Source: Bin5 sp965207495 (GTDB lineage Bacteria > Chloroflexota > Anaerolineae > Caldilineales > Caldilineaceae). Taken from it: DNA of 64,000 bases. Made by a program: the position numbers and the translations under genes. Location of the stretch: NCBI GenBank assembly GCA_965207495.1, contig OZ242287.1, positions 3,038,001 to 3,102,000 of the forward strand, given 5' to 3'. Positions 17,330-25,830 of this stretch are shown in pieces. The notes beneath the pieces were generated by a model. It did no database searches. It saw only the letters and a program-made list of their open reading frames with translations, and was not told where the DNA came from. Every line of letters begins with the position of its first letter. The stretch's first letter is position 1.

Positions 17330-18535
17330 TCACGCCATCGCCTCCTTCATCGCCGCCACCGCCGGCTCCTCAACTGCACTGATCTTCAAGACCTGTTCGG
17401 CAATCTGTTCTCTGAACGAGGTCACCTCGTCGTCCGAGAGGGGGAAATCCGTCTCCATCTCGCCTCGAATCGCAATCAGGCGCTCGCAGTTGGACTGCCC
17501 CCTATCAAAGGCTTCGCCACCAACTTCCAGGAATAGCCGCTGGTTCTCCAGCATCAACCTTCGGGCCTCCGCCCAGACTGGAACACTGTCTGGCAAAAGC
17601 ATCTCCCCCAGATCCCGCCACGCCAAAGCGCTTACTCGAAACTGTTCTCCGGCTTCTCGCAAGACAGGTCGATCCAGGATCTGCGCAGCCTCATCCAGGA
17701 AGTCAGCAAAGACGTCCCTCTCGGCAAACCCTTCCTTGCCGTAAGTGTGAGTATCACCGAACACTGACTCCAGTCCGGCGTACATTTTACGCCCGGGCGG
17801 AAACTCCTTCTCCCAGCTGCCTCTCATATTCGGTTTTCGCAAAGCATCGGCCCAGCGCTGGTAGGCAGCAAAGCCGAAATTGTGCCGTGCCCCCTTGGGC
17901 GGCTTCTCCGTAAACAGCTGAATGCTGTCGCCGATACCTGCCAGGACCGCCTCCGGAATCCCGTCGGCATCCGGCATCGCCAGCGTCATGATGCGGTGCC
18001 GGAACTTCTTGACTTTCGCTCGCGCCCCTGCCAGTTCACCGGTCGTGGCGAACAACGGCACCCGCGCGCGGTCTGCGATCGACACCCGGTCGGCCTCCTC
18101 GTCGTACCCGTATACAACGACCGGCTGCATGTGTGGAAACTCAAACTCATAAGTATGCGGTTCGTAAGGGAGACTTTGGGCATCAGCCCACGTGATGGCT
18201 GGCCTGCCGCTTTCCAGCGTGTCCACCAGGTTACCCACCGCCCGGTCTGCGCTTGCCGTTTGGCGAACGTCCGGCTCAGCGCCCAGGCGCTGCAGCAGCG
18301 TCTCCATTGGGTCAAACGTGTTTCGAGTGAGGATACGCGCGTGCGGATCGATGCCTTGGTAAGCAAAGACAAAATACCCCGTCACCGCACCGCCGCTGAT
18401 ACCCATCAGCAGCGCCTCCGAATAGGGCTTCCCCGTATGCGGCGCCTTCGCGCCACAATAGTCGAGATAGTTGCGAACCGATCCCGTCTCCCAGTGGAGT
18501 CCGTCGAACTGGTTGTAGTCAGTCAGCGTTGGCAT
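17330..18535 (-). CDS. BtrH_N / DUF4872 domain protein
   Basis: A 401-residue protein. The N-terminal 130 residues resemble the BtrH N-terminal domain, a papain-like acyl-transfer fold named after butirosin biosynthesis. GLHWETGSVRNYLDYCG starts the domain, and SEALLMGISGGAVTGYFVF follows, the pattern of this family. In BtrH the corresponding segment has a Cys in HCET; here it is HWET, so the usual nucleophile position is a Trp, and Cys28 is the nearest Cys. The rest resembles DUF4872 (ADRARVPLFATTGELAGARA). The start ATG has AGAGGG about 11 nt upstream. It heads toward the MFS/peptidase pair and follows a PPOX gene, hinting at a small biosynthetic or modification role. Function is inferred only. 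Confidence 0.65.
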   Translation of the reverse strand: MPTLTDYNQFDGLHWETGSVRNYLDYCGAKAPHTGKPYSEALLMGISGGAVTGYFVFAYQGIDPHARILTRNTFDPMETLLQRLGAEPDVRQTASADRAVGNLVDTLESGRPAITWADAQSLPYEPHTYEFEFPHMQPVVVYGYDEEADRVSIADRARVPLFATTGELAGARAKVKKFRHRIMTLAMPDADGIPEAVLAGIGDSIQLFTEKPPKGARHNFGFAAYQRWADALRKPNMRGSWEKEFPPGRKMYAGLESVFGDTHTYGKEGFAERDVFADFLDEAAQILDRPVLREAGEQFRVSALAWRDLGEMLLPDSVPVWAEARRLMLENQRLFLEVGGEAFDRGQSNCERLIAIRGEMETDFPLSDDEVTSFREQIAEQVLKISAVEEPAVAAMKEAMA

Positions 18536-18624
18536 CCGTGCATCCCTCTATTACTGTGTACCGGTTGGTCCTCTTGGACGATCGACAAAACAACGACAAC
18601 GTCGATGGTGAGGCAAGGTCCATG

Positions 18625-19146
18625 TTAACGGGCGGGAATCCGCCATCGGGTGGCGTCGCTTGCCATGCCGCTCCAGGCGATGACCAAGTGCGGAAAGACG
18701 GCAAATAGTCCCTCCGGTGGAAAACTGGACTTGCTCTGACCATCCAGATGTTCACTGGGGCGATAAGTCTTGTACTTGCGAACGAACGCCTCGTCCACGT
18801 TTTGCAGCAGCTCACGGCTCGGTCGCCTAATCTCCTCAAATCTACCTTCAATCAGTACCACGTCGTCGCCGCTTTCCAGGTGAACTGCCGCCTGCGGATT
18901 GGCGCGCAAATTGCGAACTTTACGACCCGTACCCACGAAATAAAAGACGTCCTCCAGCCATGCCCCCCACACGGGCACGGCATGCGGCCTTCCATCACCT
19001 CCCGCGCTCGCAATCCAATAGTTCGAAGCATCGCGCATTCGACTGTCTACGTAATCCCACGACAACATAGCGTCATCATACGCCACAGGGCCGGACGCGC
19101 CGAGATTCGGGCGGCTGCGCTCCCCGCTGTATCGGTCATCCATCAT
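18625..19146 (-). CDS. PPOX-family FMN/F420-binding split-barrel protein
   Basis: A 173-residue protein of the pyridoxamine 5'-phosphate oxidase-like split-barrel family. Typical strands are seen in NYWIASAGGDGRPHAVPVWGAWLEDVFYF, then RKVRNLRANPQAAVHLE and VVLIEGRFEEI. The motif G-x-G-R-K-V-R-N-L is the usual phosphate-binding edge. The C-terminus contains FPPEGLFAVFPHLVIAW. The start overlaps the galactokinase end by 11 nt; GGAG lies just upstream and suits the first or second of two adjacent ATGs. The cofactor (FMN or F420) and substrate cannot be decided from sequence. Confidence 0.8.
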   Translation of the reverse strand: MMDDRYSGERSRPNLGASGPVAYDDAMLSWDYVDSRMRDASNYWIASAGGDGRPHAVPVWGAWLEDVFYFVGTGRKVRNLRANPQAAVHLESGDDVVLIEGRFEEIRRPSRELLQNVDEAFVRKYKTYRPSEHLDGQSKSSFPPEGLFAVFPHLVIAWSGMASDATRWRIPAR

Positions 19147-20332
19147 TCTCTCCCGAAATCAGGGGCAAGACTCGCGCGCCGGAGCTCGGCGGGCTGATGT
19201 AAACCTCCGGCCACACGTTCATCGCTTTTGCATAGGACTCTTGCACCGCCTCTCGCACATCCTTCTCCGTCCCTGCCTGGACTAGAGCCACCGCGCATCC
19301 CCCAAAACCCGCACCTGTAAGGCGGGCGCCAAGGCATCCTGTATGGCTCCGCATCGATTCAACCATGCGGTCCAGGGCCTCGCTGCTAACTTCGTAGTCG
19401 TCTCTCAGGCTTTCATGGCTGGCGTCCATCAACTCGCCAACCTCACGGAAGTCGCCCTGCCCAAGTGCGTCAACCGTGGCCTGCACCCGTTCGTTTTCGC
19501 TTACAACATGACGACATCGGCGGTAGACTATCGCGGGAAGCAGCGAGCGATGTTCCTCCAATTCACTGAGACTTACATCGCGTAAAGCGGTTATATCCGG
19601 CAATACCGCTTGCAGGCGGCGCACGCCGTCCTCACACTGCGCTCGGCGCTCGTTGTAAGCGCTCCCTGCCAGCGACCGGCTTGCCTTGGTATTGCCAATC
19701 ACCAAAGACACGCCCTCAGGAAACGGCACCCGCTGGTAGTCTAGACTGCGGCAATCGATCAACAGTGCGTGTCCCTCCTCTCCCAATGCACTGATGAACT
19801 GATCCATAATGCCGCAATTAACCCCGACGAACTCGTTCTCCGCCTTCTGAGCGGCCCTGGCCAGTTGAGGTCCCGTCAGCGCGTGGATCTGGTTAGCCGC
19901 CGTCAGAAATGCCTTGGCCGCAGAGATCTCCAGTGCGGCTGAACTGCTCAACCCGCTCCCCCTCGGTACGTTTCCGCTGACAACCCCTTCAAATCCCTGC
20001 AGTTGTACCCCAAGCTCCGCCAGCTCCAGACCGACTCCCTGAACATAGTTGGGCCAGAGCTGCCGTTTGTTCCGCTTCGTAGCCCCAATCTCGAAATCTG
20101 CCCACGAATCAAACTCAAGGGCGTATAGCTTTACGCGGCCGTCGTCTCGGGACCGAAAAAGAACCCTCACGTCCCGGTCCAAAGCCACAGGCAGAACGAA
20201 TCCGTCGTTATAGTCGGTATGCTCTCCGATCAGATTGACCCGGCCCGGTGCAACAGCAAGATGGGTCGCCTCGCCCCCGAAGTGAGTGTCAAAACCGTCC
20301 AGTATCGTCTGCGTTCGCTTGTCTGGTTGCAT
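19136..20332 (-). CDS. galK: Galactokinase
   Basis: 398 residues, typical for GHMP-family galactokinase, which phosphorylates galactose to galactose 1-phosphate in the Leloir pathway. Three family motifs are intact: PGRVNLIGEHTDYNDG near the N-terminus, the ATP loop GSGLSSSAALE, and LTGAGFGGCAVAL near the C-terminus. The catalytic Asp falls in NCGIMDQF. The frame extends to a TTG at 20380, but ATG 20332 matches the family N-terminus. No other gal gene is adjacent. The gene shares a short overlap with the PPOX gene, so both are likely cotranscribed from the promoter at 20364-20391. Confidence 0.93.
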   Translation of the reverse strand: MQPDKRTQTILDGFDTHFGGEATHLAVAPGRVNLIGEHTDYNDGFVLPVALDRDVRVLFRSRDDGRVKLYALEFDSWADFEIGATKRNKRQLWPNYVQGVGLELAELGVQLQGFEGVVSGNVPRGSGLSSSAALEISAAKAFLTAANQIHALTGPQLARAAQKAENEFVGVNCGIMDQFISALGEEGHALLIDCRSLDYQRVPFPEGVSLVIGNTKASRSLAGSAYNERRAQCEDGVRRLQAVLPDITALRDVSLSELEEHRSLLPAIVYRRCRHVVSENERVQATVDALGQGDFREVGELMDASHESLRDDYEVSSEALDRMVESMRSHTGCLGARLTGAGFGGCAVALVQAGTEKDVREAVQESYAKAMNVWPEVYISPPSSGARVLPLISGENDG

Positions 20333-20363
20333 GGCGCCAGTCGTCCGGTTCTTTGATTGGTCG

Positions 20364-20391
20364 AATCTACTAAGCCACAACTGATTTGCAA
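20364..20391 (-). promoter_or_regulatory. Possible galK promoter
   Basis: On the minus strand TTGCAA (20391-20386) and TAGATT (20369-20364) are separated by 16 nt, and the presumed transcript start would be about 25 nt before the galK ATG. Each box has about four consensus matches. Confidence 0.35.
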
Positions 20392-20450
20392 TCCTGAATG
20401 AGGCAAGTGAAGGTGTTTACTCTTCCCTCTCTCCTGGCATTTTTGGGCGG

Positions 20451-20518
20451 TCGGGCCTTCGGCCCTCCCTTGTGCAGGGGCTGCGCCCCCGCAACGCCCC
20501 GCCCTTGCTTGCCACCGT
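20451..20518. repeat. 68-bp dispersed repeat, copy 2
   Basis: Identical to 13532-13599 except at one position, and in the same direction. The two copies bracket the S9 peptidase to galactokinase block of about 6.9 kb. Both hairpins (GGGCCTTCGGCCC, GGGGCTGCGCCCC) are intact. Confidence 0.9.
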
Positions 20519-20707
20519 ACTGGTTCTTCCCCACCATCGTGGCATGCCGACTGTGTGCCCCAACCAACCTGGCGGCTGCCAACCGAATACGCCATCCGAA
20601 AGCCTGACTGGCGGCGAAGATAAAGAGTTGGTCAAGACAGACACTGTATGCGGCTTAGTAGTTACGATTGGTCAGGAAACGCATGTGTCTTCGCTGATGG
20701 ACCTGAC

Positions 20708-21532
20708 TTAGAGTTGCCCCGTCCTGGAACTTGCGTGGCCCAGGACTGCATAGAGATTCAGGTCGGACTCTTTACCGTCGGCGCGGAAAGTATGCAGTAC
20801 AGTCTGCCCCGAGTCGGCAGCAAGCCGACCCAGCTCGGCCTCATCCACCTGGTGAACATAACGAACGGACTCAACGCCCTGCCGCCAAGGCAAGAGTCCG
20901 TCACCCGGCTCTAGCTCGGCAGCGCTGATCCCCACCGTGGCCGGATCGATAAGCTTGCTTCGGAACCTTTCACTGCTCAGAAACTGCCAAAACGAAAGAA
21001 CTACAGGGCCTGCGCTCAACCGCCTGAGTTCTCTCATCAGACGCAGCCGCAGCGCATAACCCGGTAAGTGTTGCACTGTTGCTGTGCAGAGCACTACGCT
21101 ATACCTTGGCATATCTATTGGACCGACAGGCCCGCCGCTACCACTGTCGTCGCCGCGCCCGGCCTTCGCCAGAACGCTGTGCCAATGGGAGTCTGCCAGT
21201 TCAGCCTGTATGAATTCACAGTTGACTCGTTCGAGGTTTGCAGTCGACTTCCGCGCCAGTCGCAGCAGCGACCCGTTGCCGTCCACCCCCGTATAGGAGG
21301 CGAAGAAACCTTCGGCCTCAAGCAGTCGGGCAAAGCGGCCGTTGCCACAGCCGACGTCCAGCACGGACAGCCTTTCCTTTCCGGCCGACCCGAAATAAGG
21401 TAGAATGGCCCGGAGTCCCGGGGTCCAGTTCTGACGCGTTGCGTCGAAATGGTGGACCACTTGCTCGTAGAAATCGCGATTCAACGTCAGCAAAGCATCC
21501 TGCGTCTGCGGGTCCATGCAAGCTGTTTGCAT
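20708..21532 (-). CDS. SAM-dependent methyltransferase, Trm9/ABH8-like
   Basis: 274 residues of the class I SAM methyltransferase fold. Motif I is VLDVGCGNGRF, followed by the acidic loop TGVDGNGSLL. Motif IV is in VVLCTATVQHLPG. The N-terminal segment LNRDFYEQVVHHFDATRQNWTPGL matches the opening of the Trm9/ALKBH8 tRNA methyltransferase group (FY..IA.HF..TR...WP). Those enzymes methylate 5-carboxymethyluridine made by Elongator. The gene is divergent from an Elp3 homologue, which supports that reading. ATG 21532 is chosen because GGAAGGA lies 5 nt upstream; the frame also extends to 21583. A 20-residue Gly/Ser/Asp loop sits in the middle. An assignment to small-molecule methylation cannot be excluded. 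Confidence 0.75.
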   Translation of the reverse strand: MQTACMDPQTQDALLTLNRDFYEQVVHHFDATRQNWTPGLRAILPYFGSAGKERLSVLDVGCGNGRFARLLEAEGFFASYTGVDGNGSLLRLARKSTANLERVNCEFIQAELADSHWHSVLAKAGRGDDSGSGGPVGPIDMPRYSVVLCTATVQHLPGYALRLRLMRELRRLSAGPVVLSFWQFLSSERFRSKLIDPATVGISAAELEPGDGLLPWRQGVESVRYVHQVDEAELGRLAADSGQTVLHTFRADGKESDLNLYAVLGHASSRTGQL

Positions 21533-21581
21533 CGGCGTCCTTCCCGGTTGCCGTGACAGTTCAGGGGGCCTTTCCACTAGC

Positions 21582-23309
21582 ATGAAACGAGTTCTGGCTC
21601 CGGAAGAGATTCCGGCCGAGGTAATTCAGATTTCCCAGGAATGGCAGCGAAAACGGAGCTTCGATCCCACTGCCCATCGTACCGCCCTGTCAGCCATCTT
21701 CCGGGACGTCCTGGCCGTGCAGGAATCTGAATGGGAAGCAAATCGATCGCTGCGGTCCATTCTAGCCCGATACCCCAAAGACGGCAAAGGATTCTATGCC
21801 AAGTCTGATCTGGTGGCCGGTTTCCGGCTCCTGATCGATGAGGGTGAGCTGGAACCCGACCCCAACCTGCTCGACAGAATCCGTATGAAGCCCGTGCGTA
21901 CAGCCAGTGGCGTCGCGCCGGTAACTGTCCTGACCGCGCCGGCCGGCTGTCCCGGCCAGTGCATCTTCTGCCCCGATGACTATCGTATGCCTAAGAGCTA
22001 CATTTTCGACGAACCGGGAGCCCAGCGGGCCGAGCGCGACGGCTTCGACCCCTTCAAACAGACGCTGGGCCGCATCGATGCCTTCGAAAGTATCGGCCAT
22101 GACGCCAGTAAAGTGGAGCTGCTGATACTGGGAGGCACGTGGAGCGCCTACAGTCACGACTATCGCGAGTGGTTCGTGCGCCGCTGCTACGACGCCATGA
22201 ACGCCTATGCCAACCCCGAATATGTGCCGTCTGCTTCGCTGGAGGAAGCCCAAGCGCGCAATGTCTTGGCCGCGCATCGCAACGTTGGCCTGGTCGTAGA
22301 GACCCGACCAGATTGGATAACGCCGGACGAAATCCGTCACCTGCGCCGTCTCGGGGTGACAAAAGTACAGATCGGCGTTCAAAGCCTGGAGGACGACGTT
22401 CTCGAAAAGAATAAGCGAGGTCACACCGTCGCCGAGGTCAGAGACGCACTCGGCCTCCTCAGAACGGCAGGGTTCAAACTGCATCTGCACTGGATGCCGA
22501 ATCTATACGGCGCAACGCTGGATTCCGATCGCGACTCGTTCCTAAAGTTCTTCGATGACCCTTCAGTCCGGCCCGATGAACTCAAAGTCTACCCGTGCTC
22601 CCTGATCGCCGGTACGGAGCTTTACGATAAGTGGAAGGCCGGAGACTACACCCCCTATACGGAACAGGAGCTGGTAGCGATGCTGGCAGATATCAAGCCG
22701 GCCGTACCCCCCTACACACGTATTAATCGCCTCTTTCGCGACATACCGGCACATCACATCGAGGCAGGTGTGAAGACGAGCAACCTGCGCGAAGTGGTCC
22801 ACCAGGAGCTGGCGCGTCGCGGTGACCGCTGCGGCTGCATTCGCTGCCGCGAAGTACGACGCCAGCGCGTGCGGGAAGAAGCGCTGCGGCTGACCGTCAC
22901 AACCTACAAAACTGACTTGACGGTCGAGCACTTTCTGCAATATGTCGTGGACGACGACAATACGAACGGCTCGCAGGCAGACTTGGAGCGGGCTCCCCTT
23001 GCAGGATTCCTCAGACTAAGCCTTCCCATATCGCCTTCGGCAGGCAGCCGTGCATTCCTGGACGAGATTCGCGGCAACGCCATGATTCGCGAAGTGCACG
23101 TTTATGGGCCGGCACTGGCTATCGGCAGCGCAGAGAAGGGAGCGGCTCAACACGTCGGCGTCGGCACGCGCCTTCTCAACGAAGCCAGGCGCATGAGTCG
23201 CGAAGCAGGGTTCGAACGTATCAGCGTCATCGCTGCAACCGGCACCCAGGCCTACTACGCTGCCCGCGGCTTTGAGCCTGGTGAACTCTACATGACCGGC
23301 TCCACCTAG
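21582..23309 (+). CDS. elp3: Elp3-like tRNA uridine(34) radical SAM / acetyltransferase
   Basis: 575 residues, standard for stand-alone bacterial Elp3. The radical SAM domain has the [4Fe-4S] ligands in CPGQCIFC (Cys123, Cys127, Cys130), then DDYRMPKSY and LGGTWSAY. The C-terminal GNAT domain shows HVGVGTRLLNEARRMSREAG and ISVIAATGTQAYYAARGFE, the acetyl-CoA-binding and terminal elements. A zinc site is suggested by RCGCIRCREV. Elp3 makes 5-carboxymethyl groups on wobble uridine of tRNA; bacterial forms act without the other Elongator subunits. ATG 21582 fits the family start. The open frame from 21516 runs antisense into the methyltransferase gene and is not used. Confidence 0.93.
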   Translation: MKRVLAPEEIPAEVIQISQEWQRKRSFDPTAHRTALSAIFRDVLAVQESEWEANRSLRSILARYPKDGKGFYAKSDLVAGFRLLIDEGELEPDPNLLDRIRMKPVRTASGVAPVTVLTAPAGCPGQCIFCPDDYRMPKSYIFDEPGAQRAERDGFDPFKQTLGRIDAFESIGHDASKVELLILGGTWSAYSHDYREWFVRRCYDAMNAYANPEYVPSASLEEAQARNVLAAHRNVGLVVETRPDWITPDEIRHLRRLGVTKVQIGVQSLEDDVLEKNKRGHTVAEVRDALGLLRTAGFKLHLHWMPNLYGATLDSDRDSFLKFFDDPSVRPDELKVYPCSLIAGTELYDKWKAGDYTPYTEQELVAMLADIKPAVPPYTRINRLFRDIPAHHIEAGVKTSNLREVVHQELARRGDRCGCIRCREVRRQRVREEALRLTVTTYKTDLTVEHFLQYVVDDDNTNGSQADLERAPLAGFLRLSLPISPSAGSRAFLDEIRGNAMIREVHVYGPALAIGSAEKGAAQHVGVGTRLLNEARRMSREAGFERISVIAATGTQAYYAARGFEPGELYMTGST

Positions 23310-23620
23310 ACAGCGTCCTAGCGTAAGCGGTGACCCATCTCCAACCTGGGGCCGGATAGCCAGAGACGTAAGACACGTAACGCTTCCTCCTGTAGGCCCC
23401 GATGGCTTCGGACGCGCAACAGAACCCTCCCACGACCGCAACGGTCCTCACTCGGAAACCCACTACCCTTTCGAACGCCAGCCGAATTCACAGTGAAACT
23501 GAATCTGCCAATGAAAAAAAGGTGCGGCGATTATCGCCGCACCTCTTCTATTCTGACTGGAATCCCGCCCTACTTTTTCAGGCCTTGCCGCCAGCCAGGC
23601 CAGTTCAGGCGGTAACCGAC
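23310..23620. other. Intergenic region, 311 bp, between elp3 and the convergent lipoprotein gene
   Basis: It contains the strong hairpin at 23521-23543 and otherwise no recognisable gene. Confidence 0.5.
23514..23543 (-). terminator. Rho-independent terminator
   Basis: GGTGCGGCGA (23521-23530) and TCGCCGCACC (23534-23543) form a perfect 10-bp stem with a 3-nt loop. Read on the minus strand it is followed by seven U residues (23520-23514), just downstream of the lipoprotein stop. On the plus strand the following bases are pyrimidine-rich, so it may also stop elp3 transcripts. Confidence 0.9.
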
Positions 23621-24586
23621 CTAAAAGTGCAAGGTCAGGTCGAATTCTGTCGCCTGGACCAGCGGCAGAATCTGGAGAATCGTCGGTATCATCTCACCCA
23701 TGCCCGGCATCGCCATGTCCAGCATGGGGATGTCGGTGATCAACTCGATGAGGTTGCTGGCCTTGCCATCAGACCAGTCCAGCGTCGGCAAAGAGTCGCC
23801 GTCAATTGTAATCGTGATCCCGTCGACGTTGGTGCTGATGCCCAATTCGGAGATCCCCAGGGCCCCGGCCATACCGATCTGGCTAAGGGTCAATGAAAGG
23901 GCTGAAAGTGAACCGCCGGTCATGGCATTCATCTCATCAATGGACATGTCGCCGATGCTGAAGCTGCCATCCGCCTCATAGAAGATGGGCAGATTGATGC
24001 GCGGCGGCGTGCCCACGGCTGCCAGGAACTCTTCCTGCGCCGCCTTGGCTGCCATCGCTGCGTCGCTGTCACCTTCCACGTAGAGCGGAATCTCATCTGC
24101 GCCTGGCGCAACCGGGAAGCGAGCAATCACGCCAATCCCAATTCGGTCCACCAATGCAAAGAGCAGATCTGCCATCGGGATGACCATGCCGAATGTGCTG
24201 AGCGTGCCTGGCAATGCATTCAGCGAATCGCCATCGTAACTGATATTCGGAATACTTCGGCCGTTGACCAAAAGCAGCAAACCATCAGGCGTGTTGCTCA
24301 CCTGGATGTGCTGAATGTTGCTGGCCTCCATCAGAAAGACCATTTCACCTGGGACGGCCACATCCAGAGGTACGCCAAGCGTACTCACCAGGTCGGCCAG
24401 GGCAGCATTCTTAATCGCGGCCATCCCGTCCGCGCCAAAGTCAAGTACCAGCGCGGGCAGATCAATGACCAATTGGTCGGCATCGGCTTCGATGCTTCCC
24501 TGGCCTGCGCGAGGCGCACAGCCCGATACAGCAATAACTGCAATAAGCATTATGGCGGCCCAGAACCTCACACGTCGTTTTAGCAT
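23621..24586 (-). CDS. Lipoprotein with two internal repeats, unknown function
   Basis: 321 residues. A signal peptide ends in a lipobox (AVIAVSGC) near residue 22, so it is an extracytoplasmic lipoprotein. Two similar segments, NGRSIPNISYDGDSLNAL and DGDSLPTLDWSDGKASNLI, indicate an internally duplicated beta-rich domain. The upstream frame continues to 24706, but AGGAGG at 24593-24598, 6 nt before ATG 24586, fixes the start. The gene stands alone, with a terminator downstream and about 550 bp of spacer upstream. I recognise no family; a ligand-binding or envelope role is a guess. Confidence 0.85.
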   Translation of the reverse strand: MLKRRVRFWAAIMLIAVIAVSGCAPRAGQGSIEADADQLVIDLPALVLDFGADGMAAIKNAALADLVSTLGVPLDVAVPGEMVFLMEASNIQHIQVSNTPDGLLLLVNGRSIPNISYDGDSLNALPGTLSTFGMVIPMADLLFALVDRIGIGVIARFPVAPGADEIPLYVEGDSDAAMAAKAAQEEFLAAVGTPPRINLPIFYEADGSFSIGDMSIDEMNAMTGGSLSALSLTLSQIGMAGALGISELGISTNVDGITITIDGDSLPTLDWSDGKASNLIELITDIPMLDMAMPGMGEMIPTILQILPLVQATEFDLTLHF

Positions 24587-25135
24587 TTCATACCTCCTAA
24601 GGGCGGTCAAGGTAAAAGAGTAATGATTGATATCTGCAAGAGTGCGGAAAACACGGCCGACTATGATCAATCCCGCCGACTGAATCAGCGGGGATTGTAC
24701 CATCAACTGTTAACAGAGACAATGCTCCTGAAACAACGGCTGAAGGGGATTTCCGTACTTGCGTCCCGAATGATAAGGGAAACTCTCGATTAGTGCAAAC
24801 TCCCGTTTCTTTCGAAGAGGATGACCCAAATCGGGCACAAGTGGCCACAATTCTATACGATGCTCGGCCTTTCGTCAACCTCTCTTAGGGAGAGAAAAAA
24901 AGCAAGAAAGGAGCATTTCCCCGCAAATCCTTCTGTGAAGGCCCTATTTAGCCGGACGCTTCCAGCGAAGGCCATCTTTTCGCTCCAGCTCCCGTCCAAA
25001 CAAGCTTGGGAACCAGTGGCAGCGCGCACCACCAATTTCATTCGAAAGTGGCTCTTTTCTGAGTTGGGGAGGGCTCTCGAAAAAATCCGGGCAGGTTGGG
25101 CGGCTGATTTCAATGATCGACCGGCCAAACCGTCC
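24587..25135. other. Intergenic region, 549 bp, between phoU and the lipoprotein gene
   Basis: No supported gene. It holds the palindrome CTGTTAACAG at 24707-24716, the same 10-mer seen at 2766-2775 before the export operon. A small hairpin followed by A-rich sequence near 24880 does not look like a terminator on either strand. Open frames on both strands here have unlikely composition. Confidence 0.45.
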
Positions 25136-25804
25136 TCAATTCATGTCAAACTCGATGAATTCACCGGTGACGGTAAAGATTATCCGCTCACATATGTTGG
25201 TCACCCTGTCCGCCGCCCGTTCCAGGTTATGTGCTGCCCAAAGCAGGTAGTTCGAGCGGTCGATAAGCGTCGGATCCTCTAGGATCATCGCGATCAGGTC
25301 GCGATGGACCTGGTTATAGAGGGCGTCAACCTCATCGTCCCGCAAGGGAATCGTGCGAGCAGCTTCCAGGTCCTGGTTCAAAAATGCATCGAGAGCTTCT
25401 TGTAGCATATCCGTAACGATTTCGCACATGCGAGGTATATCAACAAGCGGCTTTAGCAGTGCCTCTGGGCCGATCAGCAGGATGATTCGTCCTATCCCCT
25501 TTGCATAATCCCCAATACGCTCCAACTCCGTGCTGATCTCCAGCACAGCCGCGATCAGCCGCAGGTTCCCCGCCATTGGCTGCTGCGTCGCGATCAATCG
25601 AAGACAGTCAGCCTCGATTTCGAATCGCCTCTTGTTGATCACCTCATCTTCCTTGATAAGGCGCCTGGCAGTCTCCATATCCCGATGCCGCAGCGCCTCG
25701 ACCGACTCCTTCAGCGCTTGGATTACCATGCTCCCGAGCATCAAAGTATCAGTCTGGAGCGTCTCCAACTCACGCGCAAATGAGGTTCGCAGGAGTTGTC
25801 CCAT
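25136..25804 (-). CDS. phoU: Phosphate transport regulator PhoU
   Basis: 222 residues, two-repeat PhoU helical bundle. Metal-ligand-type segments are present twice: RLIAAVLEISTELERIGDYAKGI in the first half and LLWAAHNLERAADRVTNICE in the second, the E-x-x-R-x-x-D pattern of the family. PhoU mediates between the Pst transporter and the PhoR kinase, dampening the phosphate-starvation response. It is the last gene of the pst block, after arsC, in the usual terminal position. Confidence 0.95.
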   Translation of the reverse strand: MGQLLRTSFARELETLQTDTLMLGSMVIQALKESVEALRHRDMETARRLIKEDEVINKRRFEIEADCLRLIATQQPMAGNLRLIAAVLEISTELERIGDYAKGIGRIILLIGPEALLKPLVDIPRMCEIVTDMLQEALDAFLNQDLEAARTIPLRDDEVDALYNQVHRDLIAMILEDPTLIDRSNYLLWAAHNLERAADRVTNICERIIFTVTGEFIEFDMN

Positions 25805-25830
25805 CGATCGTCTCCTTTCCTTCCGAAGGC

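Larger units (their letters stand above)
20333..20707. other. Intergenic region, 375 bp, between galK and the methyltransferase gene
   Basis: It contains the possible galK promoter and the second copy of the 68-bp hairpin repeat. The remaining bases show no gene or clear terminator. Confidence 0.5.

Noticed and set aside
24870..24905. Terminator from the small hairpin near CTCTC and GGAGAG
   Set aside because: The following bases are A-rich on the plus strand, and the U-run on the minus strand precedes the stem rather than following it.
24821..25282. 153-residue plus-strand reading frame
   Set aside because: It runs antisense into phoU, has no ribosome site and unlikely composition.
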